Assembly: GCA_964458575.1 (NCBI GenBank)
Contig: CAYWMD010000021.1
Location: 36,517-100,516, forward strand
Source: CAYWMD01 sp964458575
GTDB taxonomy: Bacteria; Verrucomicrobiota; Verrucomicrobiia; Limisphaerales; JADLHS01
Reading direction: 5' to 3'
DNA: 64,000 bases
This document shows, one piece after another, positions 26,519-34,974 of the stretch (its first letter is position 1; each line of letters starts with the position of its first letter). Under the pieces are notes generated by a model. The model did no database searches and was not told the origin of the DNA. It saw only the letters and a program-made list of their open reading frames with translations. A program made the translations under genes and the position numbers.

Positions 26519-27229
26519 TTAAGCCGCAGCAGCGACAGTTTTGTTGTTAAGAGCGGCGAAGATGCTTTCGAAAATCCATTTGCCGTCGTCGCTGCCGAGC
26601 AGCGGTTCGCAGGCGCGTTCGGGATGCGGCATCAGGCCGGCCACGTTGCGCTTCTCGTTGCAGATGCCGGCGATGTTCAGCAGCGCGCCGTTCGGATTGG
26701 CGCTGTCGGTCAGGTTGCCGTCCTTGTCGCAGTATTGCCACAGGATCTGGTTGTTGGCCTTAAGCTTGGCGAGCGTTTCTTCGTCGGCAAAGTAGCAGCC
26801 TTCGCCGTGGGCGATGGGCACGCGGAGAATTTTTCCCGCCGGAATCTGGCTGGTGAACGACGAGTCGTTGGTGGCGGTCTTGAGGAAAATGTTTTCGCAG
26901 TGGAATTGCAAATCGCGATTGCGGATGAGCGCGCCGGGCAGCAGTCCGGCTTCCGTCAGCACCTGGAAACCGTTGCAGATGCCGAGGACGAGACCGCCGT
27001 TGTCGGCGAACTGTTTCACCGCCTGCATGACGGGGCTGAACCGCGCGATCGCGCCGCAACGGAGGTAATCGCCGTAGCTGAAACCGCCGGGCACGATGAC
27101 GCAGTCGGCGTCGCCGAGCGAGGCGTCCTTGTGCCAGACGAGGCGCGCGGAATGGCCGAAGTGCCGCACGGCGTGGACGGCGTCCTGATCGCAGTTGGAG
27201 GCGGGGAACTGTAAGACTGAAAAATTCAT
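26519..27229 (-). CDS. purQ: Phosphoribosylformylglycinamidine synthase subunit PurQ (glutaminase)
   Basis: 236 aa from ATG at 27227-27229 (MNFSVLQFPASNCD); the longer upstream frame runs through a hairpin and is not coding. Class I amidotransferase: VIVPGGFSYGDYLRCGAIA, nucleophile Cys in GLVLGICNGFQVLTEAGLLPG, and His/Glu in NVAGLMPHPERAC. It supplies ammonia to PurL. 12 bp separate it from purL and 130 bp from purS. The end TVAAAA is a short unconserved tail. Confidence 0.96.
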   Translation of the reverse strand: MNFSVLQFPASNCDQDAVHAVRHFGHSARLVWHKDASLGDADCVIVPGGFSYGDYLRCGAIARFSPVMQAVKQFADNGGLVLGICNGFQVLTEAGLLPGALIRNRDLQFHCENIFLKTATNDSSFTSQIPAGKILRVPIAHGEGCYFADEETLAKLKANNQILWQYCDKDGNLTDSANPNGALLNIAGICNEKRNVAGLMPHPERACEPLLGSDDGKWIFESIFAALNNKTVAAAA

Positions 27230-27273
27230 TTGGTTTGGATGACCGGGTTGCTGGCGGGGCCGCAGGGGAGAAA

Positions 27274-27330
27274 GAGAGAAAAGGTGAAAGGGGGAGTAGC
27301 GCGTTTGCTCCCTTTCACTTTTTCTCTCCT
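27274..27330. repeat. Inverted repeat between purS and purQ
   Basis: A purine-rich arm (27274-27296, GAGAGAAAAGGTGAAAGGGG) faces its near-complement (27308-27330) across an 11-nt loop. It occupies much of the 130-bp purS-purQ gap and would form a strong hairpin in the operon mRNA without a T-run. It could be an mRNA stability or processing element, or another inserted palindrome. Confidence 0.7.
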
Positions 27331-27359
27331 GCACCCTTTCAGCCTCTGCGGCATGGCAT

Positions 27360-27602
27360 TCATTCGATCTCCAGCTTGTAGTCTTCGATGACCGGGTTAC
27401 TCAAAAACTTGTGCGCCGCGTCGTTGATGGCTTTGTGCGCGGCGGTTTTGTCGGTGCCCGGGGCGAGATCAATTTCGATGTATTTGCCGATATGGACGCC
27501 GGTGACGCCGGTGTAGCCCAGATGGGCGAGGGCGTTCTGGACGGTTTTGCCCTGGGGATCCACGACGGCTTTCTTTGGTGTGATGATAATTTTGGCTTTC
27601 AT
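27360..27602 (-). CDS. purS: Phosphoribosylformylglycinamidine synthase subunit PurS
   Basis: 80 aa from ATG at 27600-27602, the normal size for PurS. Pattern: MKAKIIITPKKAVVDPQGKT, VQNALAHLGYTGVTGVHIGKYIEIDL and a C-terminal NPVIEDYKLEIE. PurS bridges PurL and PurQ in the FGAM synthase complex. First gene of purS-purQ-purL; the frame extended to 27791 only crosses repeat DNA. Confidence 0.95.
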   Translation of the reverse strand: MKAKIIITPKKAVVDPQGKTVQNALAHLGYTGVTGVHIGKYIEIDLAPGTDKTAAHKAINDAAHKFLSNPVIEDYKLEIE

Positions 27603-27680
27603 CAGAAACGGGTGTTGGTCCGTAAAAAATTCCGCCCGCAGGGTGGAGAATTCCAACCGGCGGGGCGAGAAGATTCTGGT

Positions 27681-27734
27681 AGTGGCGCGGGCGTCCTCGC
27701 CTGCGATTGTCCGTGCGGGCGTCCCGCCGGCACG
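27681..27734. repeat. GC-rich repeat upstream of purS
   Basis: Two adjacent variants of one unit, GCGGGCGTCCTCGCCTGC and GCGGGCGTCCCGCCGGC, lie in the 188-bp gap between the purS start and the YcfL gene stop. Each is partly self-complementary. The gap otherwise has no clear promoter or ORF, so the purS promoter must lie in or very near this repeat. I recall similar sequences as dispersed repeats in verrucomicrobial genomes, but this copy is the only one in the window. Confidence 0.55.
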
Positions 27735-27790
27735 TTCAACCACCAGCCGAGACAGCCGGTGGGACGATGGCAGAGGGGACGGCGACTTCA

Positions 27791-28213
27791 CTATCGCGCC
27801 TGACGGACGCGGATGGTGTAGCGCTTGGCCTTGTCGTTGGCGGAGACGAACTTCAACTGCTCGGTGGCGTTTTCAGTAAGAATGACCGTTTGCCACGGCG
27901 TCTCGTCGCCGGTGCTCATGCCATTCGCATCCTTGAAGACGCAATTGGATTGCACCTCGATGCGGCGGTTCTCGCGGTTGCGCAACGCAACGGTCACTTC
28001 CAGCCGGCCGTCGGTCAAGGTTTGGGCGAAGGGCTGGCCGGAGGTGGTGATCGAGTATTGCACGCCCGGATCCATCAGCACCACGGGATGGGCGAGTTCG
28101 TAGGCCGGCGTCTTCGATTGTTCCGGCAGATACGGGCCTTTGTCGTAGGAGGACTTGCAGCCCGCGACGGCCAGCATGGCGGCGGGAACCAGGGCGATGA
28201 GTTTTGCTTTCAT
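27791..28213 (-). CDS. YcfL-like (DUF1425) lipoprotein
   Basis: 140 aa. Lipobox LAVAGC with the lipidated Cys at about residue 19, then the DUF1425 domain (LEVTVALRNRENRRIEVQSNCVFKDANGM, TPWQTVILTENATEQLKFVSAN, YTIRVRQAR). Its ATG overlaps the previous gene's TGA by 4 nt (ATGA), so translation is coupled. In gamma-proteobacteria ycfL sits next to lpoB, and here the same trio (LpoB, COG3014, YcfL) is kept. Function unknown; an outer-membrane lipoprotein. Confidence 0.85.
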   Translation of the reverse strand: MKAKLIALVPAAMLAVAGCKSSYDKGPYLPEQSKTPAYELAHPVVLMDPGVQYSITTSGQPFAQTLTDGRLEVTVALRNRENRRIEVQSNCVFKDANGMSTGDETPWQTVILTENATEQLKFVSANDKAKRYTIRVRQAR

Positions 28214-29532
28214 TGGGTTTGTGGGGTTGTGGAACTGTCGCTGACGAACACGACCTTGTCCCGGTCCGTGTCCGCGATGTTCACGGTGATTTGTTTGGTG
28301 AGATTGGCAACCATCCGGTCGCCGGCTTCGAGAAATTCCACGGTCAAGGCATGTTCGCCCGGCGGCAACGTCATCATCGCGCAACTGATGTATTGCGGGA
28401 GGTTGTCCCAGGTGCGCGTGTCGGCTTCCGGGTTGGCGGCGGCGGAAAAAATCTTGCTGGCGAGGCCGGCGAGCACCAGGCCCAGGCCCACTTCATCGCC
28501 GACATTGTGCCGGCCCTGTTGCGTGCCGGCGAGGATCGCGCCGCTGGCGATGGCAACGTTGCCCGCCGTGTCCGTGGCGGATTTGAAAACCGCCTTGTTG
28601 GCGAGCACGTGGTCCATCACCCGACCGCCCCGGGTCGTGGCCTGAAAACTCACGTCGTCGGTGGGGGCTACCGGCAGGTTGACCGAACCGGTCCTGACGC
28701 GCGCGGCAATGATGGGGGACGAGCGCGCGTTGATCCGCAACTCCTGCCGGTATTCGCCACTGGCGTATTTCAACGGGCCGGGTCCGAACTCGATCAGGAT
28801 GACGGTGTTCACCTTCGGATTGTAGTCGGGCAGGTTGATGTTCTTCGAGTTGGACCGGGCGCGTTTCAGCGCGTCCGATCCGTCGCCACCGAGCTGGGCC
28901 GTGATGAAGCCGTCGAGATAATCCGGCAGCACCCAGTCGCCCGCGAACTCCTTGTTCTCAGCATCGCTGTCCTCGAACTCGGCGCTGCGGAAACAGGCGC
29001 GGGCATTGTCCGGCTCGCTGTCGCGCCAGTAAATGATGCCGCGGTAGAAAAATGCCATGCTCCGTTCGTAAGGTTCGCCGATGAAAGTTTTGCGCGACTC
29101 CTTGTTGAACAGGCTGCGCGACTTGCGCGCCTCGGCGTCCTTGCCATAAACACCCTGCAGCGTGAGCAGCGCGTCGTCGAGCAGCGGCTTGGCGACGTCG
29201 AACTTGCCCTGGCGCATGGCGGCGGCGGCGGTGCGGTATTGCCAGAGCAGTTTGTCCTTGGGCGAACCTTCGGCGATCATTTTCGGTCCGTCCACGAGGA
29301 TGTTGCCGGTGAGAGGGATGCTGGGTTGCTTGGTCGTGGACGCGCAACCGGTGACGAGCGGGAACGCGACCAAAGCAAGAACCAAAAATCCAACGTTCAA
29401 CGCACAACATTCAACACCCAACGCCCAAGGTATGAACCGGCAACGGTTGCAATCCTCCAATTGGCTGTTGGAGGTTGAGTGTTGAATGTTCGATGTTCGC
29501 AATGCCGCGAAGGCTTTCACGAGCACTTTCAC
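28210..29532 (-). CDS. COG3014-type lipoprotein with interrupted signal peptide
   Basis: 440 aa from GTG at 29530-29532, whose GTGA overlaps the lpoB stop. The N-region MKVLVKAFAA is followed by ~37 residues (12-48) encoded by a palindromic insert. Then come the hydrophobic core and lipobox LVTGC (Cys63). The mature part has helical TPR-like segments (LLWQYRTAAAAMRQGKFDVA, AFFYRGIIYWRDSEPDNARACFRSAEFED) and a later domain ending with LPPGEHALTVEFLEAGDRM. The match to COG3014 rests on the LpoB/YcfL context and overall look. Export may be impaired unless the hydrophobic core is recognised from the shifted position. Confidence 0.78.
   Translation of the reverse strand: MKVLVKAFAALRTSNIQHSTSNSQLEDCNRCRFIPWALGVECCALNVGFLVLALVAFPLVTGCASTTKQPSIPLTGNILVDGPKMIAEGSPKDKLLWQYRTAAAAMRQGKFDVAKPLLDDALLTLQGVYGKDAEARKSRSLFNKESRKTFIGEPYERSMAFFYRGIIYWRDSEPDNARACFRSAEFEDSDAENKEFAGDWVLPDYLDGFITAQLGGDGSDALKRARSNSKNINLPDYNPKVNTVILIEFGPGPLKYASGEYRQELRINARSSPIIAARVRTGSVNLPVAPTDDVSFQATTRGGRVMDHVLANKAVFKSATDTAGNVAIASGAILAGTQQGRHNVGDEVGLGLVLAGLASKIFSAAANPEADTRTWDNLPQYISCAMMTLPPGEHALTVEFLEAGDRMVANLTKQITVNIADTDRDKVVFVSDSSTTPQTQ
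29391..29500. repeat. Palindromic element inside the COG3014 lipoprotein gene
   Basis: Core arms AACATTCAACACCCAAC (29406-29422) and its near-complement (29474-29490, 16 of 17 matching), with looser homology out to 29391 and 29500. Both arms contain variants of the unit TTGAATGTTG/GCGTTGAACGTTGG. It falls in the signal-peptide coding region and keeps the frame. Sequence unrelated to the purL elements. Confidence 0.75.
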
Positions 29533-30152
29533 CGATAGGCCGCGTCTTCCAGCCCCTGTTTTTTGACCTCCGCGTTGTCTTCCCAAACGATGGCGCTGGT
29601 GCGGGCATCAATCAGTTGAAACGCGTAAAGGATGTAATCGCTCGTGCCGGCCTTGGTGCGGGTGGACAATCCCTCCAGCGAACCGGTTAGAAAATAATCC
29701 GCGCCCTTGAATTCCTGCACGCCGGGGTTGCTGTTGGCCGTGACCGCGCCTTCGCGCTTGAGATTGCGCTCTTTCTCCAGTGTGGCCATGCGGTCACGCG
29801 CCAGGAACGTCACCTTGCCAAAGGATTTCTTGTTCAACTCGGAGCGAATGCGGGTGAGGAAAATGTCCTTGTTGATGGGAAACCGGGTTTTGTTCTCCAC
29901 CGGGTCAAGGACGACGACCGGGGGCGTGGGGGCGCTGGCGATTTGCGGGATGGACAGGATGCTGCGCGCCATTTTATCGGTCACGACCACAAGGTCCTGG
30001 GATTCGACGCCCGTGCCGGCGACGAAGCCCTGTTCATCCGCGTTCATCCGCGTGACGGGCACGCCGGAGGGATTCTGCACGCCCTTGGAGGCGCAACCCG
30101 CGACCAACGCGGCCGCAGTCAGGGGAACCAACAGTCTGGTGATGTTTTTCAT
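29529..30152 (-). CDS. lpoB: LpoB-like penicillin-binding protein activator
   Basis: 207 aa. Lipobox AALVAGC (Cys20). The mature domain has the LpoB/CsgG-like alpha-beta pattern: VVVLDPVENKTRFPINKDIFLTRIRSELNKK, KVTFLARDRMATLEKERNLKREGA, KGADYFLTGSLEGLS and YILYAFQLIDARTSAIVWEDNAEVKKQG. In enterobacteria LpoB is an outer-membrane lipoprotein that activates PBP1b; that role here is by homology. First gene of a three-gene coupled operon. ATG at 30150-30152. Confidence 0.85.
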   Translation of the reverse strand: MKNITRLLVPLTAAALVAGCASKGVQNPSGVPVTRMNADEQGFVAGTGVESQDLVVVTDKMARSILSIPQIASAPTPPVVVLDPVENKTRFPINKDIFLTRIRSELNKKSFGKVTFLARDRMATLEKERNLKREGAVTANSNPGVQEFKGADYFLTGSLEGLSTRTKAGTSDYILYAFQLIDARTSAIVWEDNAEVKKQGLEDAAYR

Positions 30153-30252
30153 AGGGGTTGAATCGTTGAAACGTTGAACCGTGACAAGGTTAAAATGAAC
30201 AAGGTCAAATTCTCAGCGCACCCTCAAATGGTGGGAGGCGATTGGCATGACC

Positions 30253-31011
30253 TCAAAACCGCGGCGCATCCGGGACGCGCGGAGCGTCGGGGATTTGCGG
30301 GGGCGGCGTGGTCCAGAAATACGTCGAGGTTGCGCAAGGCGCCGAGGTGACCTGGTTTTGCGGTTCTGCTGGCAGCGGCGGCGGCGCTGGCGTTGGAGCT
30401 GGCGCCTGATATTGGGCCACGGTTTGCACTCTGGCATTTTTTTGTTCCTGCTTGCGCGTCGCGTATTCGGCGGTGCTGCCCAGCACCAGCCCCGCGCCCG
30501 CACCGATCGCTGCGCCTTCCCACGTTTGATTATGGATGCCGGAACCGATCAACGCACCCGAGGCCGCGCCCAGCAAAGTTCCATTCACGGCATAGTTGGG
30601 TCGTTGAGGTTGTGGGGCCGCTTGGACGGCAGGTTGGGGGGCGGGTTGGTAGTAATAGCCCGGCGCGGTGTAGTAATTTGGCGAGTAATAAACATAGGCC
30701 GAGCTGCCGCAATTCCCGTAGCCGTAACCAAAGGTCACATTTGCGGGCGGCGCAGGCGCATACGCGTAGCCGGCATCAGCCGCACTCTGTCGTCGCGCCT
30801 CACCCAGCACCGTTCCGGCCAGCAAGCCAATGCCCGCGCCGATGGCCGCGTCGTTGCCCGAAAATCCGCCGTTATGGCAATTGCCCCCGGAAATACCGCC
30901 GATCATCGCGCCCAAGCCCGCGCCCATGACCGAATCGGGGTTGAACAACCATTGCGCTTGAGCTGATACCAGCGCCAAGCACGCCGAGCAGGACAAAAGC
31001 AGCTTTTTCAT
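30253..31011 (-). CDS. Glycine-zipper outer-membrane-type protein
   Basis: 252 aa with a signal peptide (MKKLLLSCSACLALVSAQAQ). Two glycine-zipper segments (MGAGLGAMIGGISGGN with IGAGIGLLAGTVLGE, and LLGAASGALIGSGI with AAIGAGAGLVLGSTAE) flank a Tyr/Pro-rich linker (GYGYGN...YYYQPAPQPAVQ). The C-terminus is Pro-rich. Glycine zippers pack helices in membranes. It lies 100 bp upstream of lpoB on the same strand. On its upstream side TTTACG and TACGCT spaced 17 bp form a weak candidate promoter. Confidence 0.75.
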   Translation of the reverse strand: MKKLLLSCSACLALVSAQAQWLFNPDSVMGAGLGAMIGGISGGNCHNGGFSGNDAAIGAGIGLLAGTVLGEARRQSAADAGYAYAPAPPANVTFGYGYGNCGSSAYVYYSPNYYTAPGYYYQPAPQPAVQAAPQPQRPNYAVNGTLLGAASGALIGSGIHNQTWEGAAIGAGAGLVLGSTAEYATRKQEQKNARVQTVAQYQAPAPTPAPPPLPAEPQNQVTSAPCATSTYFWTTPPPQIPDAPRVPDAPRF

Positions 31012-31194
31012 AGTTGTATTCAGTTCGACGACCGGGTTCGGTCTTTATTCGTTGACAGCGTAGCACGGAAAACGTTGAGCGTAAATGGCGTATGCAATTT
31101 CCGCGCAACTCCATGGCCATGAGATTTCTAGCCGGCCAACCCGGATGCAAATAGGTTGCTTCAACCGCCCTGCCCCTTTTCAATGTCCGCGATG

Positions 31195-31965
31195 ATGGCC
31201 AAACGAGTCATTCCGTGCCTCGATGTTCACGATGGCAAAGTCACCCGCGGCGTGCAATTCGGTGTCGCCGAACGGGGCGGCTTGCGCAACGTCGGCGACC
31301 CCGTCGAACTCGCCCTGCGCTACAACGAACAGGGCGCGGACGAAATGGTGTTCTTCGACATCACCGCCACCGCGCACGGTCGCGGCACGATGGTGGACGT
31401 GATCGAGCGCGCCGCGGATCAATGCTTCATGCCGCTCACGGTTGGCGGCGGCATCAAGTCCGTGGACGACATGTACACGATGCTGCGCGCCGGCGCCGAC
31501 AAAACCAGCATCAACTCCAGTGCGCTCGCCCGGCCCGAACTCATCCGCGAAGGCGCGGAAAAATTCGGCAGCCAATGCATCGTCGTTTCCATTGACGCCA
31601 AGCGCGTCGCACCGGACAAATGGGAAGTCTTCTCGCATGGCGGCCGCAAAGCCACGGGCCTCGACGCGATTGAATGGGCCAGGAAAGCCGTCTCCCTCGG
31701 CGCGGGCGAAATCGTGTTGAACTCGATTGACGCGGACGGCACAAAAGCCGGCTTCGATCTCGTCATCACGCGTCGCATCAGCGAATCGGTGGGCGTGCCC
31801 GTGGTGGCCAGCGGCGGTGCGGGCAAACTCGAACACATGGCCGAGGTGCTGCTCGCCGGCAAGGCCGACGCCGTCCTCGCCGCGAGCATTTTTCATTTCG
31901 GCGAATACACCGTCGGGGATGTGAAACTGTTTTTGGCGAAGCAGAATATTCCAGTGCGGCTTTGA
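31195..31965 (+). CDS. hisF: Imidazole glycerol phosphate synthase subunit HisF
   Basis: 256 aa (beta-alpha)8 barrel, normal length. Uses ammonia from HisH to make imidazole glycerol phosphate and AICAR in histidine synthesis. Catalytic Asp in RVIPCLDVHDGKVTRGV and in VVSIDAKR; phosphate-binding segments LTVGGGIKS, GADKTSINS and VVASGGAGKLEH. The start is ATG at 31195; ATGs at 31183 and 31192 are in frame and possible. No other his gene is nearby. Confidence 0.96.
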   Translation: MAKRVIPCLDVHDGKVTRGVQFGVAERGGLRNVGDPVELALRYNEQGADEMVFFDITATAHGRGTMVDVIERAADQCFMPLTVGGGIKSVDDMYTMLRAGADKTSINSSALARPELIREGAEKFGSQCIVVSIDAKRVAPDKWEVFSHGGRKATGLDAIEWARKAVSLGAGEIVLNSIDADGTKAGFDLVITRRISESVGVPVVASGGAGKLEHMAEVLLAGKADAVLAASIFHFGEYTVGDVKLFLAKQNIPVRL

Positions 31966-32195
31966 TTCCGTTCGCGCCGATCACGATGAGTATCGGCTGA
32001 AGTCATCCGCAAAAGCGGCCTACCGGCGTCCGCCGTAAGGGTGACCGCTGGCGACCAATATCCTCGGTAGCGACCCGTGGCACTTCTGCGACAGCGGTTG
32101 CGCTAACTCCCTGTGGCGCTTCTATCGCCTCGTGCTGATGGAATAATCGTTTGCTCAAATAACTATCGGGAAAATTGTTCGTGAGCAATCGGCCA

Positions 32196-32214
32196 ACACC
32201 AGTTACTCTGGTGT
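32196..32214 (+). promoter_or_regulatory. Hairpin in the 5' leader of the FAH-family gene
   Basis: A perfect 7-bp stem ACACCAG/CTGGTGT with a 5-nt loop (TTACT) ends 10 nt before the ATG at 32225. It would cover the position where a ribosome binding site is expected. It could limit translation or be an operator half-site pair; nothing else supports either view. Confidence 0.3.
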
Positions 32215-32224
32215 GCAGCAACTC

Positions 32225-33031
32225 ATGAAAATCATTCGATACCAAGACCGTCAGGGAACCGCCGGCCTCGCAGCTTTGCAGGCAGACGGCTCGGCGCTGA
32301 AACTCACCGGCAACCTTTTCGATTCGCCCAAGCTTACGAACGAAAAGGCGGACGTGGCCAAGTTGCTCACGCCGATTCAGCCAACCATGATCCTGTGCAT
32401 CGGGCTCAATTACCGCCGCCATGCGCAGGAAACCAATGCGAAAATTCCGCAACATCCCGTCTTGTTTTTCAAGGGCCTCAACACCTTGTTGAATCCCGGT
32501 GAAACAATTCTTCTGCCCACGCATCTTAAAAGCAACGAGGTGGATTACGAATGTGAACTCGCCGTGGTGATCGGCAAGCGCTGCAAGAATGTTTCCAAGG
32601 CCAAGGCACTGGATTACGTCCTCGGCTACACCTGCGCCAACGATGTCAGCGCCCGCGACTGGCAAAAAGGCGGCGGCGGCGGACAATGGTGCCGCGGCAA
32701 ATCGTTCGACACATTCTGTCCGCTGGGGCCGTGCCTGGTGACGACGGATGAAATTCCAAATCCGAATACTCTCAAAATCCGGTCCGTGGTCAGCGGTGAG
32801 GTGATGCAGGATTGGAACACCAACGACATGATTTTCGACGTGCCGACGTTGATCGAATTTCTCAGTGGCAGCACCACGTTGCTGCCCGGTACAGTGATCC
32901 TGACGGGCACGCCCCACGGCGTGGGCATGGCGCGGACACCTCCGCGCTGGCTGCGCGCCGGTGACAGCGTCACCATTGAAATCGAGAGGATTGGAACGCT
33001 CACCAATCCGGTCGAGGACGAGCCGGCTTAG
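32225..33031 (+). CDS. Fumarylacetoacetate hydrolase family protein
   Basis: 268 aa from ATG at 32225. FAH fold: MILCIGLNYRRHAQETNAKIP, PVLFFKGLNTLLNPGETILLP, metal-binding Glu residues in EVDYECELAVVIGKRCKNV, GYTCANDVSARDWQ, KSFDTFCPLGPCLVTTDEI and the GTVILTGTPHGVGMARTP ending. Typical activities are 2-keto-3-deoxy-sugar-acid or acylpyruvate cleavage or hydration; the substrate cannot be told. Monocistronic, flanked by repeats downstream. Confidence 0.92.
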   Translation: MKIIRYQDRQGTAGLAALQADGSALKLTGNLFDSPKLTNEKADVAKLLTPIQPTMILCIGLNYRRHAQETNAKIPQHPVLFFKGLNTLLNPGETILLPTHLKSNEVDYECELAVVIGKRCKNVSKAKALDYVLGYTCANDVSARDWQKGGGGGQWCRGKSFDTFCPLGPCLVTTDEIPNPNTLKIRSVVSGEVMQDWNTNDMIFDVPTLIEFLSGSTTLLPGTVILTGTPHGVGMARTPPRWLRAGDSVTIEIERIGTLTNPVEDEPA

Positions 33032-33052
33032 AGCAGTTGCTGGGACTGATTT

Positions 33053-33200
33053 CCGAACAGCCCCTCACCCCGTCCATCAGATGGGGAGAGAATTTGCCCA
33101 ACCGAGGTTCGCACCTTGAGCCCCTGACCCGACAAGTGCCCCTCCCTGCCCTCTCCCCCGCTCAGAGCGGGGGAGAGGGTGGCCGCAGGTCGGGAGAGGG
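33053..33200. repeat. GC-rich palindrome cluster downstream of the FAH gene
   Basis: Contains a perfect 14-bp stem CCCTCTCCCCCGCT/AGCGGGGGAGAGGG with loop CAG at 33149-33179. Around it are degenerate relatives (CCCCTCACCCCGTCC...GATGGGGAGAG at 33060-33093, and GGTCGGGAGAGGGG at 33189). Same family as the palindromes at 3795 and 3901. A stop-free frame crosses it, but the compositional bias shows it is not coding. Confidence 0.7.
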
Positions 33201-33324
33201 GTTTTCGGTTTTCATTGTGGATCTTTTGCAGGGTGCGCCAGTTATGATTTTCTGCGGCAAATCCGCTCGAATTGTAATCTTCAACCTGCCAGTTTTGGCA
33301 AGGGCCGTGCTTTTTCGGGCGGAG

Positions 33325-34956
33325 ATGCATCCGTTTGACCGCAAACTGAGTCTGGCCTTGCTCGCCAGTGTCGCCGTTTTTGTCCCGTCTTTTGGCCAGG
33401 TGACGGGTGGCTCCGGCGGCGGCCCGTTGCCGCAACCGCTGGAAAACTGCATTCCGCAAAAACAGCAGGCCGAAATCGAGGCGGCCGTTTTGAAGAACGC
33501 GCCCCAGGCCAACGACCCGCATCCGGCGGACGCCGGGCCCGCACCTTACCCGTTTCAACCCGTCGCCGGCACGGCGTGGCAGGACCGGTTCATAAACAAC
33601 TTCGTGGACCTGAAATCCGGGAGCGGGATTCTCGACTGGGATTGCACCGACTTCACTTACAACGGACATGGCGGCCACGATTTGATGCTGCGTTCGTTTG
33701 GCGAGCAGGACATCGGCGTGCCGGTGTTTGCCGCGCTCGATGGTACAGTTGTGGCGCTGCATGACGGCGAATTTGACCGGAACACGGTGCTCAATTCCGG
33801 AGCGCCGGCGAATTATGTCGTGCTCGATCACGGGAATGGCCACCAGACACATTACTTTCATCTGCGCAGCAACAGCGTCGCGGTGACTCTCAACCAATTC
33901 GTCACGGCGGGCACCCAATTGGGACTGGCCGGGAGCAGCGGTTACAGCAGCGGGCCGCATCTGCATTTCGAGTCGCGGCTCAACGGCCCAATCTATGAGC
34001 CTTACGCCGGTTTGTGTCAGACGTCCAACCCGAGCCGGTGGGTGAGCCAGACGCCCATCCGGCGTGACACTTACCTCGGCGCATTCGCCCTGCACGGCAC
34101 GAACAATGTCTCCCCGTTTCTGCCGGAGAATCCGCCGCGCAAGGGAACTTTTGTGCGGGCAGCGACGTATCAGTCCATCGGCGCGTGGTACGTCCTGCAC
34201 AATCAGCCGTCGAACAGCACCTGGCGGGTGCGTTACAAACGCCCGAATGCCACGATCTACTTCGATTCCGGCACGCAGAACCACGGCAACGCCACGACCA
34301 ATCGCTGGGCGGCCTGGTGGTTTTATTTCGGGATCACCCCGGACACGAGCGGCAACTGGACGATGGAGTTCTCGGTCAACAGCAACGTGATGATCAACGC
34401 GCCCTTCCTCGTGCTTAACGCCGGCGGCCTGGTGACCAACCGCGCGCCCAACCCGGTGACGGCGTCGTTTGACCCGCCAACGCCCACGGCCAGCGACGTG
34501 ATTTTCTGCCGGCTCAACTTTCAGTTGCTCGAGGACCCCGATTACGATCTGGTCCGGTATCGCTATGTGTGGAAGCTCAATGGCAACGTGGTCCGCGACA
34601 CGACGAACGCCGCGTTTTCCGACGCGCTGTGGCGCGGGGCGGCGCAAACGGGAGATTATCTTACTTGCACCGTGACACCTTCCGATGGTGCGACCAACGG
34701 GTCAACGGTTTCGTTGGCGACCTTTGTGGGCGGGCCGGTTCAACCGAGTTTGAGCGGGTCCACGATGGAGCCGACGAGCTTCCGGCTGACCTGGCCTGCG
34801 TTTGGGCCGCCGTTCCAACTTCAATTCACCACCAACCTGTTCGCGCCGAACTGGCAAACTATCTCCAACGGCATCAGCCAATCCGGCGGTCAAAACGTGG
34901 TGACGAATCCGGGTTCGGGCAATCCGCGCTGGTTCAGACTCCGCTTCGCGTACTGA
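33325..34956 (+). CDS. Secreted M23-family peptidase (LytM-like)
   Basis: 543 aa from ATG at 33325, which gives a clear signal peptide (MHPFDRKLSLALLASVAVFV). The M23 domain (~100-240) has the Zn ligands in GHGGHDLML (H..D), the NYVVLDHGNGHQTHYFHL strand and the HxH motif SSGPHLHFES. M23 enzymes cut peptide cross-links in peptidoglycan or Gly-rich proteins. Long beta-rich C-terminal domains (~290-460 and a PKD-like part ~400-480) end with the Verrucomicrobiota-type tail (FQLQFTTNLFAPNWQTISNG...RWFRLRFAY). Probably surface or secreted. Confidence 0.88.
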   Translation: MHPFDRKLSLALLASVAVFVPSFGQVTGGSGGGPLPQPLENCIPQKQQAEIEAAVLKNAPQANDPHPADAGPAPYPFQPVAGTAWQDRFINNFVDLKSGSGILDWDCTDFTYNGHGGHDLMLRSFGEQDIGVPVFAALDGTVVALHDGEFDRNTVLNSGAPANYVVLDHGNGHQTHYFHLRSNSVAVTLNQFVTAGTQLGLAGSSGYSSGPHLHFESRLNGPIYEPYAGLCQTSNPSRWVSQTPIRRDTYLGAFALHGTNNVSPFLPENPPRKGTFVRAATYQSIGAWYVLHNQPSNSTWRVRYKRPNATIYFDSGTQNHGNATTNRWAAWWFYFGITPDTSGNWTMEFSVNSNVMINAPFLVLNAGGLVTNRAPNPVTASFDPPTPTASDVIFCRLNFQLLEDPDYDLVRYRYVWKLNGNVVRDTTNAAFSDALWRGAAQTGDYLTCTVTPSDGATNGSTVSLATFVGGPVQPSLSGSTMEPTSFRLTWPAFGPPFQLQFTTNLFAPNWQTISNGISQSGGQNVVTNPGSGNPRWFRLRFAY

Positions 34957-34974
34957 ACTGCGGCATGGCCCGTG

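Noticed and set aside
33037..33324. N-terminal extension of the M23 peptidase
   Set aside because: It reads through GC-rich palindromic repeats; the ATG at 33325 gives a proper signal peptide.
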